NCBI RefSeq assembly: GCF_037974355.1
Contig: NZ_CP150235.1
Coordinates: 5,146,001 to 5,210,000 of the forward strand
Direction: 5' to 3'
Length of the DNA: 64,000 nt
From: Paenibacillus sp. FSL R5-0517
GTDB taxonomy: Bacteria; Bacillota; Bacilli; Paenibacillales; Paenibacillaceae
Shown here: positions 1-8,247 of the stretch, one piece after another
How the letters are laid out: each line of letters starts with the position of its first letter
How positions within the stretch are numbered: position 1 is the first letter of the stretch
Program-made: the position numbers and the translations under genes
Notes under the pieces: generated by a model
Database searches by the model: none
What the model saw: only the letters and a program-made list of their open reading frames with translations
Told to the model about the DNA's origin: nothing

Positions 1-334
1 ACCCCAACAGTAATCCAGAGACAAAATTAAGCCCTACATAGAACATGCCTCCGGTCAGAATGGCTTTACCAGACTTTAATAGACGGGAGACAGAGAACTC
101 CAGACCCAGGTAAAATAGCAAAAACAAAATGCCAAGCCTGCCCATAAATTCAATAAAGGTCGAACTTTCAATAAAACGCAAATCCACTATGCCGATCTGT
201 GGTGCATGTGGTCCAACAGCCATACCAATCAGAATATAGAAAGGAATGACTGAAAATCGTAATCGTGAAGATATCAGCCCAGTAAGTGTAATCAGCGCAA
301 CGGCAATTCCCACTTCGAATATGAGCATATCCAT
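1..334 (-). CDS. khtU: K+/H+ antiporter KhtU-like, N-terminal part (cut by window edge)
   Basis: Reading leftward from an ATG at 334, 111 codons stay open to the window edge. The product starts MDMLIFEVGIAVALI and is strongly hydrophobic, with at least three membrane segments. It includes IPFYILIGMAVGPHAP, the start of the CPA2 (Kef-type) monovalent cation/proton antiporter fold. The start lies 3 bp after the stop of the TrkA-C-domain gene khtT, the same partner order as in the Bacillus khtSTU operon, where KhtU expels K+ in exchange for H+ at the membrane under KhtT control. Assignment rests on family motif and synteny. The ion is inferred, and the C-terminal part is not in the window. Confidence 0.85.
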   Translation of the reverse strand, partial: MDMLIFEVGIAVALITLTGLISSRLRFSVIPFYILIGMAVGPHAPQIGIVDLRFIESSTFIEFMGRLGILFLLFYLGLEFSVSRLLKSGKAILTGGMFYVGLNFVSGLLLG

Positions 335-337
335 AGG

Positions 338-844
338 CTAAGTCCGTCCATCAGTCAACAATTGTTTGAGGTGTTTAATCTGATTCCGTTCACCGGCAAC
401 GACAACTGTAGCTCCCGCGGTAAAAGCATAATCCGGACCTGGATTAAAATGTTTCTCCTTATCCTTGGTCACCACAGCAAGAATAACAGCGCCCGTAGCC
501 TGACGGATATCCAGTTCACCAATCGTCATGCCTACGCTTGATGCGTGAGGTTCAATTCGTAGCCATTCGATTAACAACCCTTCAAGCATGACTTCACGCT
601 CATCTTGAAACTTCGGTTTATAGGTCATACCCCCAACGATGGCGGCTACCGCCCGGGCTTCATCATCGTCAAGGGTGACAAGAGATACCATATCCCCCAT
701 CTCTTCAGGTGTATCCCCTGACTCCATATGGAACAGGTCACGCCTTTCGTCATTATGAATCACAATGACCAAGTGCTCACCACTACGGGTATGCAGCCAG
801 TATTTACGTCCAATCCCTGGTAAGTCTGTCTCTTTAAAGTGCAT
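338..844 (-). CDS. khtT: KhtT-like regulatory subunit with TrkA-C domain
   Basis: A cytoplasmic protein of 168 residues. The C-terminal half (from about residue 80) is a TrkA-C/RCK_C domain, including IGELDIRQATGAVILAV and the end strand AGATVVVAGERNQIKHL. This domain binds small ligands such as c-di-AMP in KhtT proteins and gates the partner antiporter. The start is set at the ATG at 844, because GGGAGG lies 8 bp before it; an upstream GTG at 853 overlaps that site. The gene overlaps the Gre-like gene by 11 bp and runs into khtU with a 3-bp gap, so the three are one operon. Length matches Bacillus KhtT. Confidence 0.85.
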   Translation of the reverse strand: MHFKETDLPGIGRKYWLHTRSGEHLVIVIHNDERRDLFHMESGDTPEEMGDMVSLVTLDDDEARAVAAIVGGMTYKPKFQDEREVMLEGLLIEWLRIEPHASSVGMTIGELDIRQATGAVILAVVTKDKEKHFNPGPDYAFTAGATVVVAGERNQIKHLKQLLTDGRT

Positions 845-1307
845 GATCTGCACCTCCCAAGGCCGACTCGTTTAAGGTTTCGCCCCGCAGCTCAATGCCT
901 GTGATGCGTATTCTCATGGAACCTGATGGTGTATGGACAGACCTAACTTCCCCTTTGCGGCCAAGCAGCAATTGACTCCCCACTGGAGAGAGGAAGGAAA
1001 TGCGACCCTCATCCGGATCCGTATCTTCTGGCATGACAATCATGAATGAATCTGACGTATGAAAATCGATATATTCAAAATCAATATGACTGCCGATCAA
1101 TACAGCCGAGTCCAGATCTTCATCAGGGCCCAGTAGCAGTTTTTCCACATATTCCGTATAGGCCAGCAGTTGTTTTTCCATTTGTATTCGCTCTGGATCA
1201 CGCACGTCGAAATAGGCGTCGAGAAATGTTCTTTTCTCTTCACCGAATGTAAATAGCTGGCTCACCAGCTTCTCTCTGCAATTATGGCGGGAAGTCCTAT
1301 GGTTCAT
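834..1307 (-). CDS. GreA/GreB C-terminal-domain protein, first gene of the kht operon
   Basis: A protein of 157 residues. The last 80 or so show the GreA/GreB C-terminal fold: DSAVLIGSHIDFEY, then ISFLSPVGSQLLLGRKGEV. The N-terminal half is charged and probably helical, as in Gre coiled coils. Proteins of this build bind RNA polymerase or act as Rnk/Gre-like modulators. A classic elongation factor role is not certain, because the acidic coiled-coil tip is not clearly kept. The ATG at 1307 is preferred, with GGGGG 11 bp upstream; a GTG at 1319 overlaps the site. It overlaps khtT, which suggests translational coupling with the antiporter. Confidence 0.7.
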   Translation of the reverse strand: MNHRTSRHNCREKLVSQLFTFGEEKRTFLDAYFDVRDPERIQMEKQLLAYTEYVEKLLLGPDEDLDSAVLIGSHIDFEYIDFHTSDSFMIVMPEDTDPDEGRISFLSPVGSQLLLGRKGEVRSVHTPSGSMRIRITGIELRGETLNESALGGADHAL

Positions 1308-1695
1308 AATAGATTTCACCCCCTATACAAGCCTTGTTCTCCATGTTGATTGGCATGTTTCTCTTCATCATCTTGTTGTCCTCCTTCTGATTGTTAAAAG
1401 GCCTCGGGATACGAGACCTTCTTACCATCTTACCAAAACTAATATTTTAATCCAGTATATTCGTCTAACTCGCTTTTATATTATCATTTGTGGTCATATC
1501 TTCCATTTAATAACTCCATTCTTCACATCATGTGGTAGATCCATAGAACATTTTAATTACTGCATAAAAAACATTTTATGAATTTATATCTCGTATTTTT
1601 ATTTGCTTTACTGTATATTTAACTACAAACTTTTATTCAATTTATGCAAATAGGTATTTAAAGACTTTAACACGATAAAGGAGTGCATCGAAAAA
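1308..1695. promoter_or_regulatory. Divergent intergenic region between the kht operon and gdhA
   Basis: An AT-rich stretch of 388 bp between divergent genes that must carry both promoters. An inverted repeat sits at 1398-1420 (AAGGCCTCG, 5 bp, CGAGACCTT) and would lie in the leader of the kht operon. The gdhA ribosome site AAAGGAGTG is at 1677-1685, 10 bp before a GTG start. I saw no further gene and no clear sigma-A promoter with both boxes. Confidence 0.5.
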
Positions 1696-3081
1696 GTGTC
1701 CACGATAACAAAAGAAACTACAGAGTCCGTTCAAGTTACTGCCGCAGAATATGTTCATTCCGTCTATGAGTCGGTTGTCGCCAGAAATCCGCATGAAGAC
1801 GAGTTCCATCAAGCTGTCAAAGAAATTCTGGATTCCCTTATTCCAGTTATTGAAGCACACCCGAAATATCGGAACCATAGTCTGCTGGAACAGCTTGTCG
1901 AGCCCGAACGTGTAATCACATTCCGTGTCCCATGGGTAGATGATCAGGGCAAAGTTCAGGTTAACCGTGGATTCCGGGTGCAATTCAACAGTGCCATTGG
2001 TCCTTACAAAGGCGGACTTCGCTTCCACCCTTCTGTATACTCGGGCATCATTAAGTTCCTCGGCTTCGAACAGATCTTCAAAAATGCCTTGACCGGTCTG
2101 CCTATCGGCGGTGGTAAAGGTGGTTCTGACTTCGATCCGAAAGGAAAATCGGATCTGGAAGTTATGCGTTTCACGCAAAGCTTCATGACAGAGCTGTACA
2201 AATATATCGGCTCAGATACCGATGTACCGGCAGGAGACATTGGTGTAGGCGCAAGGGAAATCGGTTACATGTTCGGCCAATACAAACGTATCCATGGTGG
2301 GCATGAAGCAGGCGTATTGACAGGTAAAGGTCTGCTGTACGGAGGAAGCTTGGCACGTAAGGAAGCCACTGGCTTCGGATGTGTGTACTTCGTGAAGGAG
2401 ATGCTGCAATCCAAAGACCTCAGCTTCCAAGACAGCACAGTCGTAGTCTCTGGGTCTGGTAATGTATCCATCTATGCTATTCAAAAAGCCCAGGAGCTTG
2501 GAGCCAAAGTCGTGGCATGCAGTGACTCAGGTGGCTACATATACGATCCACAAGGTATCAACCTGGATACCGTGAAACGTCTGAAAGAGGTTGATCGTCT
2601 TCGCATCAGCGAATACATCAAAGAACATCCGCATGCTACATATACCGAAGGCTGTGAAGGAATCTGGTCTATTCCTTGTGATATCGCTCTTCCGTGTGCG
2701 ACGCAAAATGAGATCGATGAAGAAGCTGCTGCCCTTCTGGTTAAAGGTGGCGTGAAAGCCATTGGCGAAGGCGCAAATATGCCTTCCACCCTGGCTGCCA
2801 TTGATGTCTTCCACGGCGCGGGCGTACTGTTTGGTCCAGCCAAAGCGGCTAATGCTGGTGGTGTAGCCGTGTCTGCTCTTGAAATGTCACAGAACAGCAT
2901 GCGGTTGTCCTGGTCATTTGAAGAAGTAGACGCCAAGCTTCATGACATCATGAAGAACATCTACAACAGCTGTGTGGAAGCTGCTGAAGAGTATGGCTGT
3001 GAAGGCAACCTCGTAGCCGGAGCGAATATCGCCGGTTTCCTCAAGGTCGCTGATTCCATGATCGCTCAAGGTGTTGTTTAA
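1696..3081 (+). CDS. gdhA: NADP-specific glutamate dehydrogenase
   Basis: Makes L-glutamate from 2-oxoglutarate and ammonia with NADPH in the cytoplasm. The length of 461 is that of hexameric bacterial GDH. Visible motifs are PYKGGLRFHP (K105, substrate site), GGGKGGSDFDPKGKSD (K141, catalytic lysine region), DVPAGDIGVGAREIGYM, and the nucleotide-binding GSGNVS near 253-258 in the C-terminal Rossmann domain. It starts with GTG at 1696 after AAAGGAGTG at 10 bp. The gene is monocistronic and followed at once by a strong terminator. NADP preference is inferred from similarity to the biosynthetic type. Confidence 0.95.
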   Translation: MSTITKETTESVQVTAAEYVHSVYESVVARNPHEDEFHQAVKEILDSLIPVIEAHPKYRNHSLLEQLVEPERVITFRVPWVDDQGKVQVNRGFRVQFNSAIGPYKGGLRFHPSVYSGIIKFLGFEQIFKNALTGLPIGGGKGGSDFDPKGKSDLEVMRFTQSFMTELYKYIGSDTDVPAGDIGVGAREIGYMFGQYKRIHGGHEAGVLTGKGLLYGGSLARKEATGFGCVYFVKEMLQSKDLSFQDSTVVVSGSGNVSIYAIQKAQELGAKVVACSDSGGYIYDPQGINLDTVKRLKEVDRLRISEYIKEHPHATYTEGCEGIWSIPCDIALPCATQNEIDEEAAALLVKGGVKAIGEGANMPSTLAAIDVFHGAGVLFGPAKAANAGGVAVSALEMSQNSMRLSWSFEEVDAKLHDIMKNIYNSCVEAAEEYGCEGNLVAGANIAGFLKVADSMIAQGVV

Positions 3082-3099
3082 TTTTTGATTCTCCACGAT

Positions 3100-3139
3100 T
3101 AAAAGGCGTTCCCATCTTATTTGGGTAAACGCCTTTTTT
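3100..3139 (+). terminator. Rho-independent terminator of gdhA
   Basis: AAAAGGCGTT pairs with AACGCCTTTT, with an inner CCCA/TGGG pair, followed by a T run. It starts about 19 bp after the gdhA stop. Confidence 0.9.
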
Positions 3140-3231
3140 TCATTGTCTCTAATTGCTCTAATCGCAGGGCAATGGTAAAGTGGTACAGACGTAATTCCAT
3201 TTATTTGTACTCGTATAAGGAAGTGTTTACA

Positions 3232-4089
3232 TTGTCCAACCAACCATTTGTCAGTACTGAGAGTCCTCATCTGAGTGCAGACTGCGAGCAATGTTTTGGC
3301 CTGTGCTGTGTTGCCTTGCCCTATGGCAAGTCATCTGATTTTGCTTTTGAAAAGGCCAGCGGCACACCCTGTCCCAATCTGCGCACGGACAATCGCTGCG
3401 GTATCCATACCCAGCTTCGGCAGAAAGGGTTCAAAGGCTGTACGGTATATGACTGTTTCGGAGCTGGACAGAAGCTGTCTCAAGTAACCTACGCGGGCAA
3501 GGATTGGCGTGATCATCCGGAGTCTGCAAAGGAGATGTTTGATTGTCTGCCTGCCTTGCGACAAATTCACGAGTTGCTCAGTTATATGAAGGAAATGATG
3601 ATGAGACCGGAGACATCATCCCTTCACTCGGCATTCGGTGAGTTATATGAGGAGATCGAGCGCTTGAGCAATCTGGAGCCTGCGGCCCTCCTGCGTCTGG
3701 ACATCGTTCATTATCGGTCCTCGGTGAATCAACTCTTGGTTCAGGCCAGTGAAATGATACGTGCGAATGTGCCAGCCGCCGCCGCTCATGGACAAGGGAA
3801 GTCGAAGAAGAATAAAAAACGTACCGGAAGTGACTTTTTTGGTGCCAACTTAAAAGGGGCTGACCTGCGGGGCGCAAGCTTCCGAGGGGCTTTAATGATC
3901 GCAGCCAACCTCCAAAATGCAGATATACGAAATGCCGATTGGATTGGTGCGGACTTACGGGATACGGATCTGGGCGGTGCAGACCTGAGAGGTGGCATCT
4001 TCCTCACGCAATCGCAGATTAATGCAGCCAAAGGTAATGTGAATACCAAGTTACCTGATCATCTCAACATTCCCTCACACTGGGGATAG
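3232..4089 (+). CDS. Cysteine-cluster (YkgJ-like) protein with C-terminal pentapeptide repeats
   Basis: A 285-residue cytoplasmic protein if it starts at the TTG at 3232, which has ATAAGGAAG just upstream. An in-frame start further upstream would overlap the gdhA terminator and lacks a site. The N-terminal 90 residues carry CEQCFGLCC followed by spaced cysteines (PCPNL, RCGIH, GCTVYDC, FGAGQ), a likely metal-binding cluster resembling the CxxCxxCC family. After a helical middle and a Lys-rich linker, residues from about 225 form A(D/N)LRG-type pentapeptide repeats (GANLKGADLRGASFRGAL), which fold as a right-handed quadrilateral beta helix. Function is unknown. The gene stands alone between two terminators. 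Confidence 0.8.
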   Translation: MSNQPFVSTESPHLSADCEQCFGLCCVALPYGKSSDFAFEKASGTPCPNLRTDNRCGIHTQLRQKGFKGCTVYDCFGAGQKLSQVTYAGKDWRDHPESAKEMFDCLPALRQIHELLSYMKEMMMRPETSSLHSAFGELYEEIERLSNLEPAALLRLDIVHYRSSVNQLLVQASEMIRANVPAAAAHGQGKSKKNKKRTGSDFFGANLKGADLRGASFRGALMIAANLQNADIRNADWIGADLRDTDLGGADLRGGIFLTQSQINAAKGNVNTKLPDHLNIPSHWG

Positions 4090-4098
4090 CACAAAACA

Positions 4099-4139
4099 AA
4101 AAACAGCTCGTCCTATACATCCAAGGACGAGCTGTTTGT
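4099..4139. terminator. Bidirectional terminator between convergent genes
   Basis: AAACAGCTCGTCCT and AGGACGAGCTGTTT form a 14-bp stem with a 9-nt loop and A/T tails on both sides. It serves the pentapeptide gene and ddh. Confidence 0.9.
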
Positions 4140-4166
4140 TATTGAAACTACAGAAATGAAGCAGAA

Positions 4167-5144
4167 TTATAACAAGTCGCGGCGAAGATCTTCAGCCGAT
4201 TTCGGGGACAGGTGACCGAGCGGAATATCAAATACCGTTTTCGCTCCCTTATGTCCTTCCACGCTCAAACGTTGTGCGGCTCTCGCATACGCTACAAGTA
4301 CACTCGCTGTAAATTCAGGATTGCTGTCGAGTTTCAGACCGAATTCAATAATTTGCTTTTGACCGGCACCTGTAACACCACTGCGAATTACAAATCCACC
4401 ATGCGGCATACCTTCATGCTCGGATTTTAATTCTTCTTCAGTAATGAACGTTACAGTAGTATCGTAATCCGCAAAGTAGTTAGGCATCGATACAATCGTC
4501 TCACGGATTTCATCCTGATTGGCGCCTTCTTCAGCTACCACATAACATTGACGCAGATGTTTCTCACGTGTAGACAACTCTGGTGTCTCTCCTGCACGAA
4601 TACGGTTGATAACCTCTTCCACAGGTACAGTATACTGTACACCCGCCTTAACACCCGGAACACGACGAATAGCATCCGAGTGCCCTTGGCTAACACCTTT
4701 GCCCCAGAACGTATACTCTTTTCCTTCTGGCAAGATGGACTGTGCAAGCAGACGGTTCATGGAGAACAAGCCTGGGTCCCAACCTGTGGAAATGACGCTT
4801 ACATGACCGCCTTGCTCTGCCGCAGCATTCACTTCCTTGTAGAATTCAGGAATCTTGGCATGTGTATCGAAGCTGTCTACTGTATTGAACAACTTGGCGA
4901 TGGCTGGTGTTTGCTCCGGAAGGTCCGTTGCCGAGCCACCACAGAGGATCATAACATCGATCTTGCCTATGTATTGCTCCGCTGCAGAGATATGCTCAAA
5001 GCGAACTTCTGTGCTTTCAGCGACCATCTGCTCCGGATTACGACGTGTAAACACAGCAATCAGTTCAAGATCCTCATTCTGGGAAATGGCTTTCTCTACC
5101 CCTTTACCCAAGTTACCGTAACCAACAATACCCACTCTAATCAT
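4167..5144 (-). CDS. ddh: meso-Diaminopimelate D-dehydrogenase
   Basis: Catalyses NADPH-dependent reductive amination of tetrahydrodipicolinate to meso-diaminopimelate, a one-step route to lysine and the peptidoglycan cross-link residue. The protein shows the Rossmann motif GIVGYGNLGKGV near the start, then CGGSATDLPEQ, DSFDTHAKI, STGWDPGLFSMNR, GKGVSQGHSDA and MPHGGFVIRSG, all typical of Ddh. The length of about 325 fits the family. ATG at 5144 is chosen because AGGAGAGG is 7 bp upstream; the TTG at 5150 nearly touches that site. Ddh occurs in only some Firmicutes, usually beside the acetylase or succinylase route. A palindrome overlaps its putative promoter. Confidence 0.93.
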   Translation of the reverse strand: MIRVGIVGYGNLGKGVEKAISQNEDLELIAVFTRRNPEQMVAESTEVRFEHISAAEQYIGKIDVMILCGGSATDLPEQTPAIAKLFNTVDSFDTHAKIPEFYKEVNAAAEQGGHVSVISTGWDPGLFSMNRLLAQSILPEGKEYTFWGKGVSQGHSDAIRRVPGVKAGVQYTVPVEEVINRIRAGETPELSTREKHLRQCYVVAEEGANQDEIRETIVSMPNYFADYDTTVTFITEEELKSEHEGMPHGGFVIRSGVTGAGQKQIIEFGLKLDSNPEFTASVLVAYARAAQRLSVEGHKGAKTVFDIPLGHLSPKSAEDLRRDLL

Positions 5145-5187
5145 GTTCAATCCTCTCCTGTCTTCTTCTATAGTTGTCTATTAATCT

Positions 5188-5225
5188 ATTATAATGATAT
5201 AACATACCATGTAACCTGTCAGGTT
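5188..5225 (-). promoter_or_regulatory. Candidate ddh promoter with overlapping palindromic operator
   Basis: On the minus strand a TATAAT box (5188-5193) lies about 45 bp before the ddh start. The perfect palindrome AACCTG-N-CAGGTT (5213-5225) covers the place where the -35 box should be, and no good -35 hexamer is visible. That arrangement fits a repressor or activator site. The binding protein is unknown. Confidence 0.4.
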
Positions 5226-5239
5226 TCCAGTTCGAAATA

Positions 5240-5292
5240 AAAATACCTTGCAGCGGTGCAGCAATAATGCGGCTCCGCATGCAAGGTATTTT
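5240..5292 (-). terminator. Terminator after the lipoprotein gene
   Basis: AAATACCTTGC and GCAAGGTATTT form an 11-bp stem with a GC-rich inner loop. On the minus strand the stem is followed by TTTTTATTT. It lies 62 bp beyond the stop of the gene ending at 5355. Confidence 0.75.
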
Positions 5293-5354
5293 AGCGTTGA
5301 TTCGTTATTATAGGAGGAAAGAAAGCAGAAGAGGACAATAGTCTTATGTTCTCC

Positions 5355-5936
5355 CTATGATTCTGACCAGGTCAATGTCAGTTCAATGACGCCTTCCTGT
5401 GACGCTAATGCCCCTCCAATTAAGGACCAGGCATCCTGCGTTTCCGGGTCAGTTCCCTGAATAATAATATTTTTGTCATCAATCGTCTGACCCGCATCCG
5501 TCAACTTTTTGGCATCGAAGTAATCTTTGTACAGCTTGGATATGGTCTTCATATCTTGTTCCGTGGTGAAGATCACCATGGCCGATTGCTTGCCTTCATT
5601 CTCACCGGAATTGGCTAAACGAATGGTTGCATCTTCCGGCAGGGGAAAGTCACTTGGCAAATTCCCTGGCAACTCATTCGTTCCAGCAGTGACCTCCTCA
5701 CCGCTATCTGAATCAGATTCGGCTGGCTCAGTTGTACCCTCCGTCTCTGTCACTCCACTTGTTGTTGCTTCGCTCACTTCTTCATTGGTCGCTTGTTCAC
5801 CCGTTCCGGAGGAAACTTCGGTGTCCACCTTCTCTGCATCACCTGTCGGTTCTTCTGCTGCACTGCTGCAAGCACTCAAGGCCACCATCATCGCCAGTGC
5901 CGCACAGGCCAATATATACTTCCTTCTCTTCACCAT
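5355..5936 (-). CDS. Secreted lipoprotein with acidic Ser/Thr/Glu-rich linker
   Basis: A 193-residue protein. Residues 1-23 form a lipoprotein signal (KRRKYILACAALAMMVALSAC, lipobox LSAC). A disordered E/S/T/G-rich linker (about 24-90) follows, then a folded domain of roughly 100 residues beginning LPSDFPLPEDATI, with STLYK-type helix (ISKLYKDYF) and a closing beta strand. Domains of this shape recur in Gram-positive membrane lipoproteins of unknown function. The start has AAGGAGTGG 8 bp upstream. It is probably last in an operon with the two genes to its right (33-bp gap). Confidence 0.75.
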   Translation of the reverse strand: MVKRRKYILACAALAMMVALSACSSAAEEPTGDAEKVDTEVSSGTGEQATNEEVSEATTSGVTETEGTTEPAESDSDSGEEVTAGTNELPGNLPSDFPLPEDATIRLANSGENEGKQSAMVIFTTEQDMKTISKLYKDYFDAKKLTDAGQTIDDKNIIIQGTDPETQDAWSLIGGALASQEGVIELTLTWSES

Positions 5937-5969
5937 CCCGATACCACTCCTTATTATTCGTTTTATGTG

Positions 5970-6170
5970 CTAATCCCGCTCAAACGACTCAATTACAGGT
6001 ACCGCATGAACGTTATTCTTGACCCATATCACAGATACAGATAATACACTTAAAGACAACAGACAACTGGCTATGAGAATGGACAGGAATCGGGTGATCA
6101 CTTTAAACTTTTTCATCCATCCCTCCTCCTCATCCTGTTCTTCATGTATTTGTGGAATCATGTTACTCAT
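5970..6170 (-). CDS. Small single-span membrane protein
   Basis: A 66-residue protein: an acidic N-terminus (EEQDEEEGW), then one hydrophobic span (about 27-50, FLSILIASCLLSLSVLSVSVIWV) and a short tail. It is real rather than chance because its ATG overlaps the stop of the alpha/beta-hydrolase gene by 4 bp (ATGA), a translational-coupling arrangement, and the lipoprotein gene follows closely. No family recognised. Confidence 0.6.
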   Translation of the reverse strand: MSNMIPQIHEEQDEEEGWMKKFKVITRFLSILIASCLLSLSVLSVSVIWVKNNVHAVPVIESFERD

Positions 6171-7150
6171 AGGTCACTCGACGTTGTTACTAAATTCATG
6201 ATTTCGGCAGCGACAAGATCCGGCTGACTGTTATGAATATAATGCTCGGCGTCAGGAACAAGCCGCTGGTTTCCTTGTTTGGACCATGAAGCAAATTTTG
6301 CTTGATCTGCTTGCCATGCCCGGCTCCCCTTACTTGGTTGATCTGATCCGGCCGTCAGGATTGTCAGTGGAAAAGAAAATTGCTTTTTGTTCTCCAGCAC
6401 ACGTGATGCATTGATCTTGGCGTGACGCATCTCATCCATGACGTTATCATTGTAAGCATGCTTCAGTGTAGAAATGGTGGCGGCTTTTTTCATTGGGGTA
6501 GAAACCAACTTCGGGTCAATGACCAGCGTTGCCATCATCCGATCCGAATGAAGCAGTGTACGCGCTACGCCTGTTTTCACCAGGAATCGAGCTGAAGCAA
6601 AATACCATTCGGGCGTATCCATCTCCACCGTACTGTAATATTCAGGACTGCCTCCATCGATCATGACCATGCCAGCCACCTCATCAGGGTATCTTTGCGC
6701 AAACCGGAGTGTCTCCAAGGAACCCAGAGAGTGACCTACCATGATGTAAGGTGGACGTTGTCCGGATGTTCGCAGCAATTGGTGGATCTCTTCCGAGATG
6801 GTATCGACATCACGAGGTTCATTCGTATAGTCGCTGTACCCGTACCCAAACCGATCGTATACCGCAATTTTCACCTTGGATTTCAACTTGTCATACAACG
6901 GACTGAAATCCACGTACGGATTGGGTGTACCCCAGCCTGAGGCAAAAACCACCGTAACTTCTCCTCTGCCAGCGGTGTAGAGATGCATGTTGCGACCACT
7001 CACTTCATAATACTTGCCTGGCGGGGGATAAGACTTCATATCCTGCGTGGATTGATACGCTTCATACGCTGTACCTGCCAGCAGTATAAGTCCTGTGGCA
7101 AGCATCATGCCTCCCAGCACCTTTAACCCTCTCCGTAACCCCTTCTTCAT
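6167..7150 (-). CDS. Membrane-anchored alpha/beta hydrolase
   Basis: A 327-residue protein. An N-terminal basic and hydrophobic stretch (about 10-30) acts as signal anchor. The hydrolase fold follows, with the oxyanion region ASGWGTPNP, strand VYDRFGYGYSD, nucleophile elbow VGHSLGS (Ser141), an acid strand near ILTAGSDQPS, and the catalytic His in DAEHYIHNSQPD near the C-terminus. The family includes esterases, lipases and haloperoxidase-like enzymes; the substrate is unknown. It heads a three-gene operon with the small membrane protein (4-bp overlap) and the lipoprotein. Confidence 0.85.
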   Translation of the reverse strand: MKKGLRRGLKVLGGMMLATGLILLAGTAYEAYQSTQDMKSYPPPGKYYEVSGRNMHLYTAGRGEVTVVFASGWGTPNPYVDFSPLYDKLKSKVKIAVYDRFGYGYSDYTNEPRDVDTISEEIHQLLRTSGQRPPYIMVGHSLGSLETLRFAQRYPDEVAGMVMIDGGSPEYYSTVEMDTPEWYFASARFLVKTGVARTLLHSDRMMATLVIDPKLVSTPMKKAATISTLKHAYNDNVMDEMRHAKINASRVLENKKQFSFPLTILTAGSDQPSKGSRAWQADQAKFASWSKQGNQRLVPDAEHYIHNSQPDLVAAEIMNLVTTSSDL

Positions 7151-7283
7151 CTTCTCTACCCCTTATCCCAAAGGTTCATCTATATATGTATGCTTCAATC
7201 GTACCCAAGAAATAGCAGGATTGAAACAATCCAGAGTCCAGTCCTTTCCCCAACCAAAGTCCAGTTTCAATCCCCTACCCGTA

Positions 7284-7327
7284 ACGCCAAAAAAACTGCA
7301 AATCTCCCATCTAGGAAACTTGCAGTT
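7284..7327 (-). terminator. Terminator of exoA
   Basis: On the minus strand AACTGCAA pairs with TTGCAGTT across an 18-nt loop and is followed by TTTTTTT. It lies about 57 bp beyond the exonuclease III stop. Confidence 0.8.
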
Positions 7328-7383
7328 CATCTACACTTGTATTCTAAGTTTCTTAGCTCAATCCATCTCACGCCGATCCTTAC

Positions 7384-8139
7384 CTATAGTTGCAATGTAA
7401 GACCCACCGGGCAATGATCACTGCCCATCACATGGCAGTCGATATGTGCATCCGCCACCTTGGGTGCCAATTGATTGGATACGAGAAAATAATCAATGCG
7501 CCAGCCCACGTTCCGTTCTCTGACTTTCGGCATATAAGACCACCAACTGTACACATCCGTACGATCCGGATACAGATGCCGGAAGCTGTCCACATACCCG
7601 GAAGCAAGCAAATCGGTCATCTTGCCACGCTCTTCAAGGGTAAAGCCGGAATTGCCCAGATTGGGCTTCGGATTCTTCAGATCGATCTCCTGATGAGCCA
7701 CATTCAGGTCACCGCAGACGATAACCGGTTTGATCTGCTCCAGTTGCAGAATATACCCCCGGAATCGGTCCTCCCATTCCAGACGATAGGGCAGCCGGGT
7801 GAGATCCCGCTTGGCATTTGGTGTATACACGTTCACCAGATAAAACTCATCATACTCCAGCGTAATCATCCGGCCTTCTGGCTCGCTGTCCTCCTCCATC
7901 CCGTAACGAACGGATATCGGCTTGATTCGGCTAAATACAGCCGTACCCGAATAACCTTTTTTGATCGCATAATTCCAATATTGATAAACGTCTTCCCCCA
8001 GGTCCATCTCAATCTGTCCGGCTTGTAATTTGGTCTCCTGAAGGCAGAAAATATCCGCCTGACTCTCCTGATAATAATCCATAAATCCTTTGGTCACACA
8101 TGCCCTTAAACCATTCACATTCCAGGACACCAGCTTCAT
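7384..8139 (-). CDS. exoA: Exodeoxyribonuclease III / AP endonuclease
   Basis: A repair nuclease that cuts abasic sites and trims 3' blocked ends of DNA. The 251 residues match the ExoA/Xth family. Motifs in order: SWNVNGLRA, CLQETK (Glu metal ligand), VNVYTPN, GDLNVAHQEIDL (Asp/Asn pair), the WWSYMPKVRERNVGWRIDY block, and GSDHCPVGL with the catalytic His near the C-terminus. All expected catalytic residues are present. The gene stands alone with its own terminator. Confidence 0.95.
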   Translation of the reverse strand: MKLVSWNVNGLRACVTKGFMDYYQESQADIFCLQETKLQAGQIEMDLGEDVYQYWNYAIKKGYSGTAVFSRIKPISVRYGMEEDSEPEGRMITLEYDEFYLVNVYTPNAKRDLTRLPYRLEWEDRFRGYILQLEQIKPVIVCGDLNVAHQEIDLKNPKPNLGNSGFTLEERGKMTDLLASGYVDSFRHLYPDRTDVYSWWSYMPKVRERNVGWRIDYFLVSNQLAPKVADAHIDCHVMGSDHCPVGLTLQL

Positions 8140-8247
8140 ATCCTCATCTCCTCACATCTCTCCAATATAGCACGGGCTCATTCAGAGGGACAAGCTTTCG
8201 GCTCTGGAATGAGATGGTGTCATTGGAATCATTGTGGGCTATCTTGC

